64,000 nucleotides of DNA from Streptomyces spongiicola (GCF_003122365.1 NZ_CP029254.1:4799501-4863500); one strand, 5' to 3'; counted from the stretch's first letter, positions 8,179 to 16,628 are shown. Made by a program: numbers and translations. The notes: a model not told the origin generated them from the letters alone.

Positions 8179-8327
8179 GGGGCTCCCGCGTACGCGCGGG
8201 GATCCCTACCCGTACGCCTGCTCCGGGTCCTCGTCGATCGGGGCTCCCGCGTACGCGCGGGGATCCCCACATAGCCCGAGTTGGGGCGCAACCGGCACTC
8301 GGGGCTCCCGCGTACGCGCGGGATCCC
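8179..8327 (+). CRISPR. Orphan three-repeat CRISPR-like array, type I-E style
   Basis: A 28-bp repeat starts at 8179 and 8240 with the same sequence; at 8301 it is one G shorter. The period is 61 bp and the two spacers (8207-8239 and 8268-8300) are 33 bp each and unrelated. The repeat starts GGGGCTCCCGCG and ends CGCGGGGATCCC. Its CCCGCG/CGCGGG arms with a TACG loop form the hairpin typical of type I-E repeats, and the GGGGAT end suggests plus-strand orientation. The third, altered repeat would then be the leader-distal one. No cas gene lies in this window, so the array is an orphan or a relic. Confidence 0.65.
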
Positions 8328-8395
8328 GGGGCGCGGGGATCCCGGGGTGTGCTCAGTCACGGCGGTGCGGGGATGCCCTGGGCATGGCCGCACTC

Positions 8396-8470
8396 GCCGA
8401 GCACGGCGCACCCCGCACCCGCCGAGCACGGCGCACCCCGGGCCCGCCGAGCACGGCGCACCCCGGGCCC
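8396..8470. repeat. 25-bp tandem repeat, three copies
   Basis: The unit GCCGAGCACGGCGCACCCC plus a short linker starts at 8396, 8421 and 8446. It lies in the non-coding stretch 8328-8625 between the CRISPR-like array and the 3' end of the second NlpC/P60 gene. Nothing else is recognised in that stretch. Confidence 0.8.
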
Positions 8471-8625
8471 GCGTGCCGCTCCCCCACGGGTCCGGGATTC
8501 GCCGGAGCGCACGGACCCGAGCGGCCCCGGAGCCTCGTTCCGGAGAGGGACCCGGGCCCTTCCCCGGCTGCACCGCAGGACCGCCGCCCCCGCACGTACC
8601 GGTCCTGCGGCCGGACGCGGCGGCG

Positions 8626-9882
8626 CTACGCGGGGCGGACGCTGCCGTGGACCGGCATGTAGTAGATCGACTCCGCGCGGACGTTCGCGCCCGGCTCGGG
8701 GGCGTGGATCATCATGCCGTCGCCCGCGTAGATCCCGACATGGCTGATGTCGTCGTAGAAGAAGACCAGGTCACCGGGGAGCAGATCGGCCGTGGCCACT
8801 CGCTGCCCGGCCCCCATCTGGTCCCAGGTGGTGCGGGGCAGATCGACGCCCGCCGCGCGCCAGGCCGCCTGGGTGAGCCCCGAGGAGTCGTACGAACTCG
8901 GGCCGGTCGCGCCCCGGACGTACGGCTTGCCTATCTGGGCGTGCGCGAAGGACAGCACCTTCTCGGCCTTGGCCGCGTATGTGCCGCCGGCCGTCGCGGA
9001 ACCGCCCTCCCTGCCCGTCGCAGTGCCCGTGCCCGTCGCGGTGCCCGTGCCCGTGCCGCCGTCCGTCCCTTCCCATGCCTGCCGCTCGCGCTCCTGGAAC
9101 CGCCACTCGACCTCGGCCACCGTGCCGGCCGAGGCTTCGGCCTCCGCCCTGGCCTCCGCCTTCCGGCGGGCCTGCTGCTCCTTCGCGCGCTCGACTTCGG
9201 CGAGCCGCGTCCGGTCATCGGCGGTCAGCCGCGACAGCAGCTCCCTCGCCCCCGCGAGCTTCTGCTGGGCGGCCTGCTTCCTGGCGCGCAGCGGCTCCTG
9301 CGAGTCCGTGAGCGGCTCCAGGTTCCCGGCGGCCTGCCGGGCCTGCCCGGGTCGCTCGGCCTGCTCGGCCTGCCCGGGTCGCTCGGCCTGTTCGGCGGCC
9401 TCGGCCGACCGGGTCCGGTGCTCGGTGACGGCGCCGTGCTGCTGCCCGGCCGGCAGGTCCACCGGCTGCGCCTGGTCGGTGTGGACCCGCGGGTCTTCGG
9501 CGAGCAGCAGCGCGGTGGCCGGGGCGACGGCGCCCGTGCGGTCCGGGGTCGCGGCCTGGACGCCCAGGGCGCGCCGGGACTCGCCGAACGCCTCCGTGCG
9601 CGCGGCGGTTTCGTCGAGGGAACGGTCCACCGTGCGGCGCTGCTGCCCGGTGGCCTCCTTCGCCCTGCCGTGCTCCTTCGCCCTGCCGAACTCCTGGTTC
9701 GGCGAACCCGCCTGCCGGTAGAGGTCGTCGACCTTCTTCTGGACCTCCTCGACGGTGGGCTTCGTGCCGGCTGTCGCGTTCTGGGCCGAGAGGAGCGAGA
9801 CTCCCGCTATGGCGGCCGTCGTGAACCCGACGGCGGGTGTGCTGGTACGTGTGCGGCTGCGCGGCTTGCGGTGCGACGCCAA
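8626..9882 (-). CDS. NlpC/P60-like secreted protein with Ser at the nucleophile position
   Basis: With TTG at 9882 the protein has 418 residues. It has a basic start (ASHRKPRSRTRT), a signal peptide ending near AQNATAG, a long charged and partly repetitive coiled-coil region (EQAERPGQA twice, a GTGTATGTGTATG tract) and a C-terminal NlpC/P60 domain (about 305-418). The motif that is DCSG in the paralogue is DSSG here, with Ser333 (codon TCC) in place of the catalytic Cys, and YVWGATG is YVRGATG. The His motifs ('HVGIYAGDG', 'MIHAPEPG') remain. It may bind cell wall without cutting it, or be inactive. TTG is preferred to ATG 9891 because GGAAGGAG touches that ATG but is 9 nt from the TTG. A c-di-AMP riboswitch lies upstream. 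Confidence 0.85.
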   Translation of the reverse strand: MASHRKPRSRTRTSTPAVGFTTAAIAGVSLLSAQNATAGTKPTVEEVQKKVDDLYRQAGSPNQEFGRAKEHGRAKEATGQQRRTVDRSLDETAARTEAFGESRRALGVQAATPDRTGAVAPATALLLAEDPRVHTDQAQPVDLPAGQQHGAVTEHRTRSAEAAEQAERPGQAEQAERPGQARQAAGNLEPLTDSQEPLRARKQAAQQKLAGARELLSRLTADDRTRLAEVERAKEQQARRKAEARAEAEASAGTVAEVEWRFQERERQAWEGTDGGTGTGTATGTGTATGREGGSATAGGTYAAKAEKVLSFAHAQIGKPYVRGATGPSSYDSSGLTQAAWRAAGVDLPRTTWDQMGAGQRVATADLLPGDLVFFYDDISHVGIYAGDGMMIHAPEPGANVRAESIYYMPVHGSVRPA

Positions 9883-9901
9883 GGCCGGCATCTCCTTCCG
9901 T

Positions 9902-10066
9902 GGAACGCCTACCGGGTTAGCTGTCGGGTTCGGACGGAACGGAAGGCTGCCCTACGGGCCGGGTGAAGGCCGGCCCGATTCACCCCGGTTGTGCTTGATG
10001 AGTGGGTCCCCGGTTCCGAACTCCTTTGCAAGAGCAACGGATTCGGCGCGGCTGCCCGGCTGGCGT
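9902..10066 (-). promoter_or_regulatory. c-di-AMP riboswitch (ydaO/yuaA type)
   Basis: The minus strand holds the conserved blocks of this aptamer in order: CGCCGAATCCG (about 10048-10038), a GGAACCGGGGACCCA block near 10010, GGGGTGAATCGGG near 9985, then GTAGGGCAGCC, CCGAACCCGACAGCTAACC and CGGTAGGCG ending near 9903. The outer GCC...GGC pairing closes the structure. In Streptomyces this riboswitch class is known to control cell-wall hydrolase genes and generally lowers expression when c-di-AMP is high. It ends about 20 nt before the NlpC/P60 start. Confidence 0.92.
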
Positions 10067-10102
10067 GGTTCGCCGAAGGGGGTACGGGCCGCCTGGGCGA
10101 GC

Positions 10103-10108
10103 ACGCTA
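10103..10108 (-). promoter_or_regulatory. Candidate -10 element (TAGCGT) upstream of the c-di-AMP riboswitch
   Basis: On the minus strand TTTGGCTAGCGTGC lies about 40 nt before the aptamer's 5' stem, the right distance for a transcript starting just upstream of the riboswitch. The same hexamer precedes the paralogous NlpC/P60 gene. Confidence 0.4.
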
Positions 10109-10146
10109 GCCAAAGTGTGGTGCTGCTGTGAAGGAGGGTGTTCGAT

Positions 10147-10194
10147 ATGCCCGATACATTTCCGTTACCTTGGCGCTGCGTGTCCGTGTCATGA
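10147..10194 (+). CDS. Possible 15-residue leader peptide upstream of pcrA, with a TTA codon
   Basis: ATG at 10147 begins MPDTFPLPWRCVSVS and stops at 10192-10194. It has the strongest ribosome site in this gap (AAGGAGGG at 10131-10138, about 9 nt spacing) and its seventh codon is TTA, the rare Leu codon read by the bldA tRNA in Streptomyces. It lies 74 nt before the pcrA ATG. Whether it is translated, or on the pcrA transcript, cannot be told from sequence. It may be chance. Confidence 0.3.
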   Translation: MPDTFPLPWRCVSVS

Positions 10195-10268
10195 CCAGAG
10201 GTGTCCGGTACTGATTCCCCGGAAGGCGGCGGCGGACCGTCAGTGGGGCCGCCTAGACTCGGAGAGCG

Positions 10269-12740
10269 ATGAGCAGCCTCTTTGACGACAGTTTCCTGGC
10301 GGACCTCCGGCGGACCCCGGTCCCGGAGGAGCCCCCGCCGCCGGAGGACCACGAGCACCTTCCGGCGGAGGAGGTCCCGCACGACCTCTTCGAGGGCGGG
10401 TTCGACGAGCCCGGACCCGGTGACGCCTTCTACCGGGACGGCGCCCCGCGCCCGGTCATCGACCCGGCCGCCCTGCTGAGCGGGCTGAACGAGCAGCAGC
10501 GTGCCGCCGTCGTCCACACCGGCTCCCCGCTGCTCATCGTCGCCGGTGCCGGCTCCGGCAAGACCCGGGTGCTGACCCACCGGATCGCCCATCTGCTGGC
10601 GACCCGCGAGGTGCACCCCGGCCAGATACTGGCGATCACCTTCACCAACAAGGCCGCGGGCGAGATGAAGGAGCGCGTCGAGCAGCTCGTCGGCCCGCGC
10701 GCCCGCGCCATGTGGGTCTCCACCTTCCACAGCGCCTGCGTCCGCATACTGCGCAGGGAGAGCAAGAAGCTCGGCTTCACCTCGTCCTTCTCGATCTACG
10801 ACGCCGCCGACTCCAAGCGGTTGATGGCACTGGTCTGCCGCGATCTGGACCTCGATCCGAAGCGCTACCCGCCGAAGGCGTTCAGCGCCAAGATCTCGAA
10901 CCTGAAGAACGAGCTGGTCGACGAGGAGGCCTTCGCCGCCGAGGCCGGGGGTGCCGGCCGGTCCGACGGCTCCGGGGGAGGCTTCGAGCAGACGCTGGCC
11001 GAGGCGTACCGGATGTACCAGGCCCGGCTGCGCGAGGCCAACGCGCTGGACTTCGACGACATCATCATGACCACGGTCCATCTGCTGCAGGCGTTCCCGG
11101 AGGTCGCCGAGCACTACCGGCGCCGGTTCCGCCACGTCCTGGTCGACGAGTACCAGGACACCAACCACGCCCAGTACACCCTCGTGCGCGAGCTGGTCGG
11201 CACGGGGTACGACGACCTCGGCCCCGCCGAGCTGTGCGTGGTGGGCGACGCCGACCAGTCGATCTACGCCTTCCGCGGTGCCACCATCCGCAACATCCTC
11301 CAGTTCGAGGAGGACTACCCGGACGCGACCACGATCCTGCTCGAGCAGAACTACCGCTCGTCCCAGACGATCCTCTCCGCGGCCAACGCGGTGATCGAGC
11401 GCAACGAGAGCCGCCGTCCCAAGAACCTGTGGACGAACGCGGGCGCGGGCGCGCGGATCACCGGCTACGTCGCGGACACCGAGCACGACGAGGCCCAGTT
11501 CGTCGCCGACGAGATCGACCGGCTGGCGGACGCCGGCGAGGCCAGGGCCGGCGAAGTGGCGGTCTTCTACCGGACCAACGCGCAGTCCCGTGTCTTCGAG
11601 GAGATCTTCATCCGCGTCGGCCTGCCCTACAAGGTCGTCGGCGGTGTGCGCTTCTACGAGCGCAAGGAGGTCCGGGACGTCCTGGCGTACCTGAGGGTCC
11701 TCGCCAACCCCGAGGACAACGTGCCGCTGCGGCGCATCCTGAACGTACCGAAGCGCGGCATCGGCGAGCGCGCCGAGGCGATGATCGACGCCCTCGCGCT
11801 GCGGGAGCGGATCACCTTCCCGCAGGCGCTGCGCCGAGTCGACGAGGCGTACGGCATGGCCGCCCGCTCCGCCAACGCCGTGAAGCGCTTCAACACGCTC
11901 ATGGAGGAGCTGCGCACCGTCGTCGACTCGGGCGCCGGTCCCGCGGTGGTGCTGGAAGCCGTGCTGGAGCGGACCGGCTATCTCGCCGAACTCCAGGCGT
12001 CCACCGACCCCCAGGACGAGACCCGTATCGAGAACCTCCAGGAACTCGCGGCGGTGGCCCTGGAGTTCGAGCAGGAGCGCGGCGCCGAGGAGGGGTCGGG
12101 CACCCTCGCGGAGTTCCTGGAGCAGGTCGCGCTCGTCGCCGACTCCGACCAGATCCCCGACGACGAGGAGGGCGGCGGCGTCATCACGCTGATGACGCTG
12201 CACACCGCGAAGGGCCTGGAGTTCCCCGTCGTGTTCCTCACCGGCATGGAGGACGGCGTCTTCCCGCACATGCGGGCGCTCGGCCAGACCAAGGAACTGG
12301 AGGAGGAGCGCCGGCTGGCGTACGTGGGGATCACCCGTGCCCGGGAGCGCCTCTATCTGACGCGTTCCTCGATGCGCAGCGCCTGGGGCCAGCCCGCCTA
12401 CAACCCGCCCTCGCGCTTCCTGGAGGAGATCCCCGACGCCCACCTGGAGTGGAAGCGGACGGGCCGGACGGCGGCGCCCGCCGGGCCGGCGCCCGGCGTC
12501 GTCTCGGCACTGTCGTCGTCCCGGTCCCGCTCCGGCCCGTCCGGCTTCGCGACCCGGCGGACGACGGACAAGCCGGTGATCGCCCTGGCCGTCGGGGACC
12601 GGGTCACCCACGACCAGTTCGGGCTGGGCACCGTGATGGCGGTGACGGGTTCGGGTGGCGACGCCCAGGCGACGATCGACTTCGGCGACGCCAAGCCGAA
12701 GCGGCTGCTGCTGCGGTACGCGCCGGTGGAGAAGCTCTGA
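10269..12740 (+). CDS. pcrA: ATP-dependent DNA helicase PcrA/UvrD
   Basis: An 823-residue superfamily 1A helicase that unwinds DNA 3'-5' in repair and removes blocks on replication. After an acidic, Pro-rich 75-residue extension come the Q motif ('LSGLNEQQRAAV'), Walker A ('VAGAGSGKTRVL'), motif Ia ('AITFTNKAAGEMKER'), Walker B ('VLVDEYQDTN'), motif III ('VGDADQSIYAFRGA'), motif IV ('LEQNYRS'), motif V ('LMTLHTAKGLEFPVVFL') and motif VI ('LAYVGITRARERL'). The last 60 residues form the Tudor-like tail ('VGDRVTHDQFGLGTV') that in PcrA/UvrD binds RNA polymerase. GGAGAG lies just before the ATG. It is divergent from the riboswitch-controlled NlpC/P60 gene. Confidence 0.97.
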   Translation: MSSLFDDSFLADLRRTPVPEEPPPPEDHEHLPAEEVPHDLFEGGFDEPGPGDAFYRDGAPRPVIDPAALLSGLNEQQRAAVVHTGSPLLIVAGAGSGKTRVLTHRIAHLLATREVHPGQILAITFTNKAAGEMKERVEQLVGPRARAMWVSTFHSACVRILRRESKKLGFTSSFSIYDAADSKRLMALVCRDLDLDPKRYPPKAFSAKISNLKNELVDEEAFAAEAGGAGRSDGSGGGFEQTLAEAYRMYQARLREANALDFDDIIMTTVHLLQAFPEVAEHYRRRFRHVLVDEYQDTNHAQYTLVRELVGTGYDDLGPAELCVVGDADQSIYAFRGATIRNILQFEEDYPDATTILLEQNYRSSQTILSAANAVIERNESRRPKNLWTNAGAGARITGYVADTEHDEAQFVADEIDRLADAGEARAGEVAVFYRTNAQSRVFEEIFIRVGLPYKVVGGVRFYERKEVRDVLAYLRVLANPEDNVPLRRILNVPKRGIGERAEAMIDALALRERITFPQALRRVDEAYGMAARSANAVKRFNTLMEELRTVVDSGAGPAVVLEAVLERTGYLAELQASTDPQDETRIENLQELAAVALEFEQERGAEEGSGTLAEFLEQVALVADSDQIPDDEEGGGVITLMTLHTAKGLEFPVVFLTGMEDGVFPHMRALGQTKELEEERRLAYVGITRARERLYLTRSSMRSAWGQPAYNPPSRFLEEIPDAHLEWKRTGRTAAPAGPAPGVVSALSSSRSRSGPSGFATRRTTDKPVIALAVGDRVTHDQFGLGTVMAVTGSGGDAQATIDFGDAKPKRLLLRYAPVEKL

Positions 12741-12832
12741 CGAGCCGGGAGGCCGCGCGCCCGGGGCCGTTCCGCGGGGAACTTCCGCGGGGCCCGGGCC
12801 GGTGCCGGTACGCCCTCCGGGTGAGCGGGCAC

Positions 12833-12933
12833 GAGTAGGGCGGGCCGGCGCGAGTGGGACGCGTGCGTCGGGCGTGCCGGCGCGAGTAGGGCGGGCGTGC
12901 GTCGGGCATGGGCGGACGCGCGTCGGGCATGGA
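12833..12933. repeat. Imperfect direct repeats after pcrA
   Basis: The elements GCCGGCGCGAGT(A/G)GG and GCGTCGGGC(G/A)TG each occur two to three times between the pcrA stop and the M23 peptidase gene, which is convergent with it. No gene is seen in 12741-12983. Confidence 0.55.
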
Positions 12934-12983
12934 CGGGCCGGGGCGGGCCGGCTGGGAGCCGGACCGCGCCGCTGCCGGGGGGA

Positions 12984-14726
12984 TCAGGCGGGGCTCAGGC
13001 CGTGGCTGCGCAGCCACGCGAGCGGGTCGATCGCCGACCCGCCGCCGGGCCGCACCTCGAAGTGGAGATGCGGGCCGGTGGAGTTGCCCGAGTTGCCGGA
13101 GTACGCGATCACGTCACCGGCCTTGACCTGGCCGGAGCGGATCTTGGTGCTGCTCAGATGGCAGTACCAGGTCTCCGTGCCGTCGGCGGCGGTGACGATG
13201 GCCATGTTGCCGTAGGCGCTGTTCCACTGCGTCCGCACGGTGCCGTCGGTCGCGGCCATCACCGGCGTACCGTACGAGACCGGGAAGTCGATCCCGGTGT
13301 GCATGGACATCCAGTTGACCCCGGCCTGACCGTAGTAGGCGCTGAGGCCGCGCTGGGCGACGGGGAGGGCGAACTTCGGCCGCAGTTTCTCGCGGAGGAC
13401 GGCCTCCTCCTCGCGCTTCTTGCGCTCCGCCTCCTGACGCGCCTTGAGGTCGATGCGCTCCTGGGTCCGGCTCGCGCGGTCACCGAAGTCGCGGGCGTCG
13501 GCGCTGAGCGCGGCGAGCTGGGTGTCGAGCGCGTTGTTGGCGACGACGGGCTTCACGGCCGGCTTGTCGGCGGCCGTGACCGCGGACTTGCCGTCCTGCG
13601 GCTGGTCGCCGTCGGTGAGCCCGCCGACCGAGGCGGCCGCCACACCGGCGACCCCCATCACGCAGACGGACGGTACGGCGACGGTGAGCAGTGCCGAACG
13701 CTTGGCGGGGGTGCGGCGGCGGCCGCGGGCGCCGCCCGCCCTGCGCACGGGGCGGGCCGGGTCGGCGGAGGCGAGGGTGACGGCCGGTGCCGTGACGGTG
13801 GCGGCGGCGGCGATCAGCTCGGCCTCGTGGTCATGACCGGAGGGCACGTCCTCGCCGTACGCGTCCGCCGCCGACCGCTGCGGCTCGTACTCGGCGTACT
13901 CCGCGTGCTCTTCGGTGGTCCCGGTCCCGCCGACGGCTCCGGTCTCGGTCCAGGTCGCTGTCTCGGTCTCGGTCCAGGTCGTGGTCTCCGCGACGGCCCC
14001 GGTCTCGGTCCAGGTCGCGGTCTCGCCGCCGAGGCCGGCTTCGGTCTCCCAGCCGTTCCCGGTGCCGTTCCCGGTGCCGGGCCGCGTCGCCTGCGGTGCG
14101 CCGAACTCGGTGGCGGGAGAGAACTGTTCGGGGATGAACGCCGAGGCTTGATCGTGCGGATCCCCGTGCACCGCGTACCCGGAGTGCTCGGGTTCCGGCG
14201 TCTGCCCGGCGTGGTCGCCGTACGGGGGGTGGACGGCGGTGGTGTCGGCTCCCGCGGAGTTCCACGCGGTGGCGTCGTAGGCACCGGTCTCGTACGACGT
14301 CGCCGCGGCGTGGCCGGTCGCCGTCCAGTGGCCGCCCGTGTCGTAAGGCTGCGACTGCGGCTGCAACTCGAACTGCTCGGCCGTGAACTGCCCCGCCTCG
14401 TTCCAGGCGTTGGCGTCCCACTGGCCGGTCGCGTCGTACTGGCCGTTGGCCTCGTGGTGGCCGGCTGCGTCGTAGTGGCCGGAGGCGTCGTACTGCGCGG
14501 TGCCGAAATGCGTTGCGTCGTACTGCTGCCCGTACGCATGCTGGGGGTTGCCGTAGTCGTCGTAGCCCGTCGGGGGGCCGGCCGGCCACTGCTCCGTGCC
14601 GTACAGCCCGCCGTGGGCGAGGTGAGCGTCCTCGGGACCGCCGGGCAGGGCGCCGAAGAGAGGGTCGGTGCCGAAGCCGCCGGTGGCGTACGCGTCGTAC
14701 CCGGCGTGGGGGTGCTGGTCGTTCAC
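12984..14726 (-). CDS. M23 family metallopeptidase with long repetitive N-terminus
   Basis: A 580-residue protein. Residues 1-320 are low-complexity, rich in Tyr/Asp/Ala/Thr, with repeated 'GQYDATGQWDA' and 'ATWTETGAV' units. An Arg/Lys cluster and one membrane segment (about 350-375, 'LLTVAVPSVCVMGVAGVAAA') follow, then a charged coiled-coil (390-440) and a C-terminal M23 (LytM) domain. The zinc ligands are visible as His476 and Asp480 (HTGID) and His553/His555 (HLH). Such enzymes cut peptidoglycan cross-links; the membrane segment puts the peptidase outside and the repetitive part inside the cell. GTG at 14726 follows GAGAGAAG. Its place beside two NlpC/P60 genes fits a cell-wall role. Confidence 0.9.
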   Translation of the reverse strand: MNDQHPHAGYDAYATGGFGTDPLFGALPGGPEDAHLAHGGLYGTEQWPAGPPTGYDDYGNPQHAYGQQYDATHFGTAQYDASGHYDAAGHHEANGQYDATGQWDANAWNEAGQFTAEQFELQPQSQPYDTGGHWTATGHAAATSYETGAYDATAWNSAGADTTAVHPPYGDHAGQTPEPEHSGYAVHGDPHDQASAFIPEQFSPATEFGAPQATRPGTGNGTGNGWETEAGLGGETATWTETGAVAETTTWTETETATWTETGAVGGTGTTEEHAEYAEYEPQRSAADAYGEDVPSGHDHEAELIAAAATVTAPAVTLASADPARPVRRAGGARGRRRTPAKRSALLTVAVPSVCVMGVAGVAAASVGGLTDGDQPQDGKSAVTAADKPAVKPVVANNALDTQLAALSADARDFGDRASRTQERIDLKARQEAERKKREEEAVLREKLRPKFALPVAQRGLSAYYGQAGVNWMSMHTGIDFPVSYGTPVMAATDGTVRTQWNSAYGNMAIVTAADGTETWYCHLSSTKIRSGQVKAGDVIAYSGNSGNSTGPHLHFEVRPGGGSAIDPLAWLRSHGLSPA

Positions 14727-14934
14727 CAACTTCTCTCTCGCCTCGACAGCAGGACCAGATCCGGGGTCACCCTGCGCGGGTTCGCCCGAGGCAACGCAGT
14801 GGCGCGACTGTACCCGGCGGTTTGCGACGCCGACAATCTTCGGCAGGTTTTGTGAGAGCGGGAAACGGGCATTCGGCGGTGTTTCGGCGGACTGTAGGCC
14901 GAGCTTTGGCCTTACGTTCGACTGTTGTTCGACT

Positions 14935-15810
14935 TCATGCCGCCGGAACGGCACCGGCCGGCGGGATCTCCGCGCCGGAGATGTCGAGAGCCTCGCGGAT
15001 GCCCGCCGCGACCGCCGGGTGGACCGGGAGCGCCAGATGCCCGATCCCGCTCACGCGGACGTTCCGCACCGTCAGATCGGGATGCGCCAGCCGGGCGGTC
15101 TCCAGGGGCACCATGATCTGGTCCAGATCGCTCCAGAAGCTGACGAACCTGGTGCGGCAGCCCGGGGCGGGCAGTGCCAGCTCTTCGATCACGGCGGACC
15201 CCGGGCGCATCTGGCGCACGATGGGGTGCGCGCTGGCGAGCGGGGCGACGCTGGTGCCCGTGTGGGGTGTGCCGAGCGTGACCAGCGTCCGCACACGCCG
15301 GTCACCGCCGAGCCGCTGGACGTAGTACCGCGCGATCAGTCCGCCGAGGCTGTGGCCGACGACGTCGACGCGCCGCCGGCCGGTGCGGGCGCATATCTCC
15401 TCGACATGACGGCCCAGCAGCTCCGCGGCTGCCCGGATGTCGCAGGTCAGCGGCGAGTAGTTGAGCGACTCCACATGGCGGCCGTCCTGGCGGACCAGGG
15501 ACCGGCGCAACAGGACGAAGACGGACCGGTTGTCCGCGAAGCCGTGGAGCAGGACGGCCGGCGGGCGCGACGGCGACGGCGCCGGGAGGGCCGACGGCGC
15601 CGCCGGGGTGCTGTGCCCGGCCGTGAGGCCGTGGGCTGCGGAGGAGTCCTGGGGCGGCGGACCGGTGGGGGCGGGCCCGGAGGCCCGGCGCTCCGGGATC
15701 AGGCCCGACGGGTACACGACCATGTGCGCGGCCAGGACGGCCAGCTCCAGGGCGGTGGCACGCAGCAGGGCGACCGGCATCCCCGTCCGCAGCGGCGGCA
15801 GGAAACCCAT
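14935..15810 (-). CDS. Alpha/beta-hydrolase lipase-like protein
   Basis: A 291-residue protein. The N-terminus has one hydrophobic segment (about 12-35, 'LRATALELAVLAAHMVVY') and a Pro/Ala/Ser linker. The hydrolase core starts at 'PAVLLHGFADN', with the nucleophile elbow GHSLGG near residue 148 and 'LVTLGTPHTGT' as in triacylglycerol lipases. The acid is probably Asp in 'FWSDLDQIM' and the catalytic His is in 'GIGHLAL'. It is likely an anchored or secreted esterase/lipase; the substrate is unknown. GGGAGG lies before the ATG. It is divergent from the icmB-like gene. Confidence 0.9.
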   Translation of the reverse strand: MGFLPPLRTGMPVALLRATALELAVLAAHMVVYPSGLIPERRASGPAPTGPPPQDSSAAHGLTAGHSTPAAPSALPAPSPSRPPAVLLHGFADNRSVFVLLRRSLVRQDGRHVESLNYSPLTCDIRAAAELLGRHVEEICARTGRRRVDVVGHSLGGLIARYYVQRLGGDRRVRTLVTLGTPHTGTSVAPLASAHPIVRQMRPGSAVIEELALPAPGCRTRFVSFWSDLDQIMVPLETARLAHPDLTVRNVRVSGIGHLALPVHPAVAAGIREALDISGAEIPPAGAVPAA

Positions 15811-16220
15811 GGCCGACCTCCCGACCGGCGCACGGGGGGCGGCTCCGTCCCCCGTGCGCCCTCATGGGGCTGCCCACGGTCGGGACCGCAGGGCCGCGCG
15901 GCGGGCGGCACGGTGATCACGGCGACCGAACAGCGGCTCCCTCGCGCGGTCCCGACCGCTGCCCGGGGCACTTCGGCGGGTACGGCGCGTAGCGAATATG
16001 TCCCACATGTGATTTCCCCCTCGCTCTCCACCGCGAAACCGCGGCTTGCGGGATGCTGTAGATCTGTGGATAACGTTCGTTCACCTCCCGGGCGCGTGTC
16101 GGCCCGGGGCGCGGCACGGGATCCGTGCCACGGCGGCGCACCGCGCGCGTCGGTCGGCGCGCCTGGGCGCCAATGAGGGCACAGTGCCAATGGCGGCACC
16201 GTCGGTATGTGGAGGCAGTG
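15811..16220. other. Divergent intergenic region, lipase / icmB-like
   Basis: A 410-nt gap with no gene. The less GC-rich part at about 15990-16080 probably carries the promoters. I see no riboswitch or clear operator. Confidence 0.4.
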
Positions 16221-16628
16221 ATGGGTGTGACCGGTCCGATCCGCGTGGTGGTGGCCAAGCCGGGTCTCGACGGCCACGATCGCGGCGCGAAGGTGATCGC
16301 ACGGGCCCTGCGGGACGCCGGTATGGAGGTCGTCTACACCGGGCTGCACCAGACCCCCGAGCAGATCGTGGACACCGCGATCCAGGAGGACGCCGACGCG
16401 ATCGGCCTCTCCATCCTCTCCGGCGCGCACAACACCCTCTTCGCGAAGGTGATCGAGCTGCTGAAGGAGCGCGACGCGGAGGACATCAAGGTCTTCGGCG
16501 GGGGCATCATCCCCGAGGCGGACATCCCGCCGCTGAAGGAGAAGGGCGTCGCGGAGATCTTCACCCCGGGTGCGACGACGGCGTCGATCGTCGACTGGGT
16601 CAACGCGAACGTCCGCCAGCCGGCGTAG
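16221..16628 (+). CDS. icmB: B12-binding subunit of an acyl-CoA mutase (isobutyryl-CoA mutase small subunit-like)
   Basis: A 135-residue cobalamin-binding domain with the full B12 signature: DGHDRG (the DxHxxG motif whose His ligates cobalt), 'GLSILSGAH' and 'FGGGIIP'. This is the small subunit of heterodimeric mutases such as isobutyryl-CoA mutase, which interconverts isobutyryl-CoA and n-butyryl-CoA. As in other Streptomyces, no large subunit is beside it, so the partner must be encoded elsewhere. I chose ATG 16221 with GGAGG 5 nt before it; longer in-frame forms add an Arg-rich, non-conserved tail. It could instead serve another mutase of the methylmalonyl-CoA family. Confidence 0.88.
   Translation: MGVTGPIRVVVAKPGLDGHDRGAKVIARALRDAGMEVVYTGLHQTPEQIVDTAIQEDADAIGLSILSGAHNTLFAKVIELLKERDAEDIKVFGGGIIPEADIPPLKEKGVAEIFTPGATTASIVDWVNANVRQPA

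Noticed and set aside
8354-8382. A fourth CRISPR repeat (GCGGTGCGGGGATGCCC)
   Set aside because: It matches only the last dozen bases of the repeat and is about 12 bp off the 61-bp period.
8281-9966. Plus-strand 561-codon frame through the second NlpC/P60 gene
   Set aside because: Antisense to a gene with a clear domain, signal peptide and riboswitch.
9909-12611. A 900-codon minus-strand frame opposite pcrA
   Set aside because: Antisense shadow of the helicase gene; no family motif and no ribosome site.
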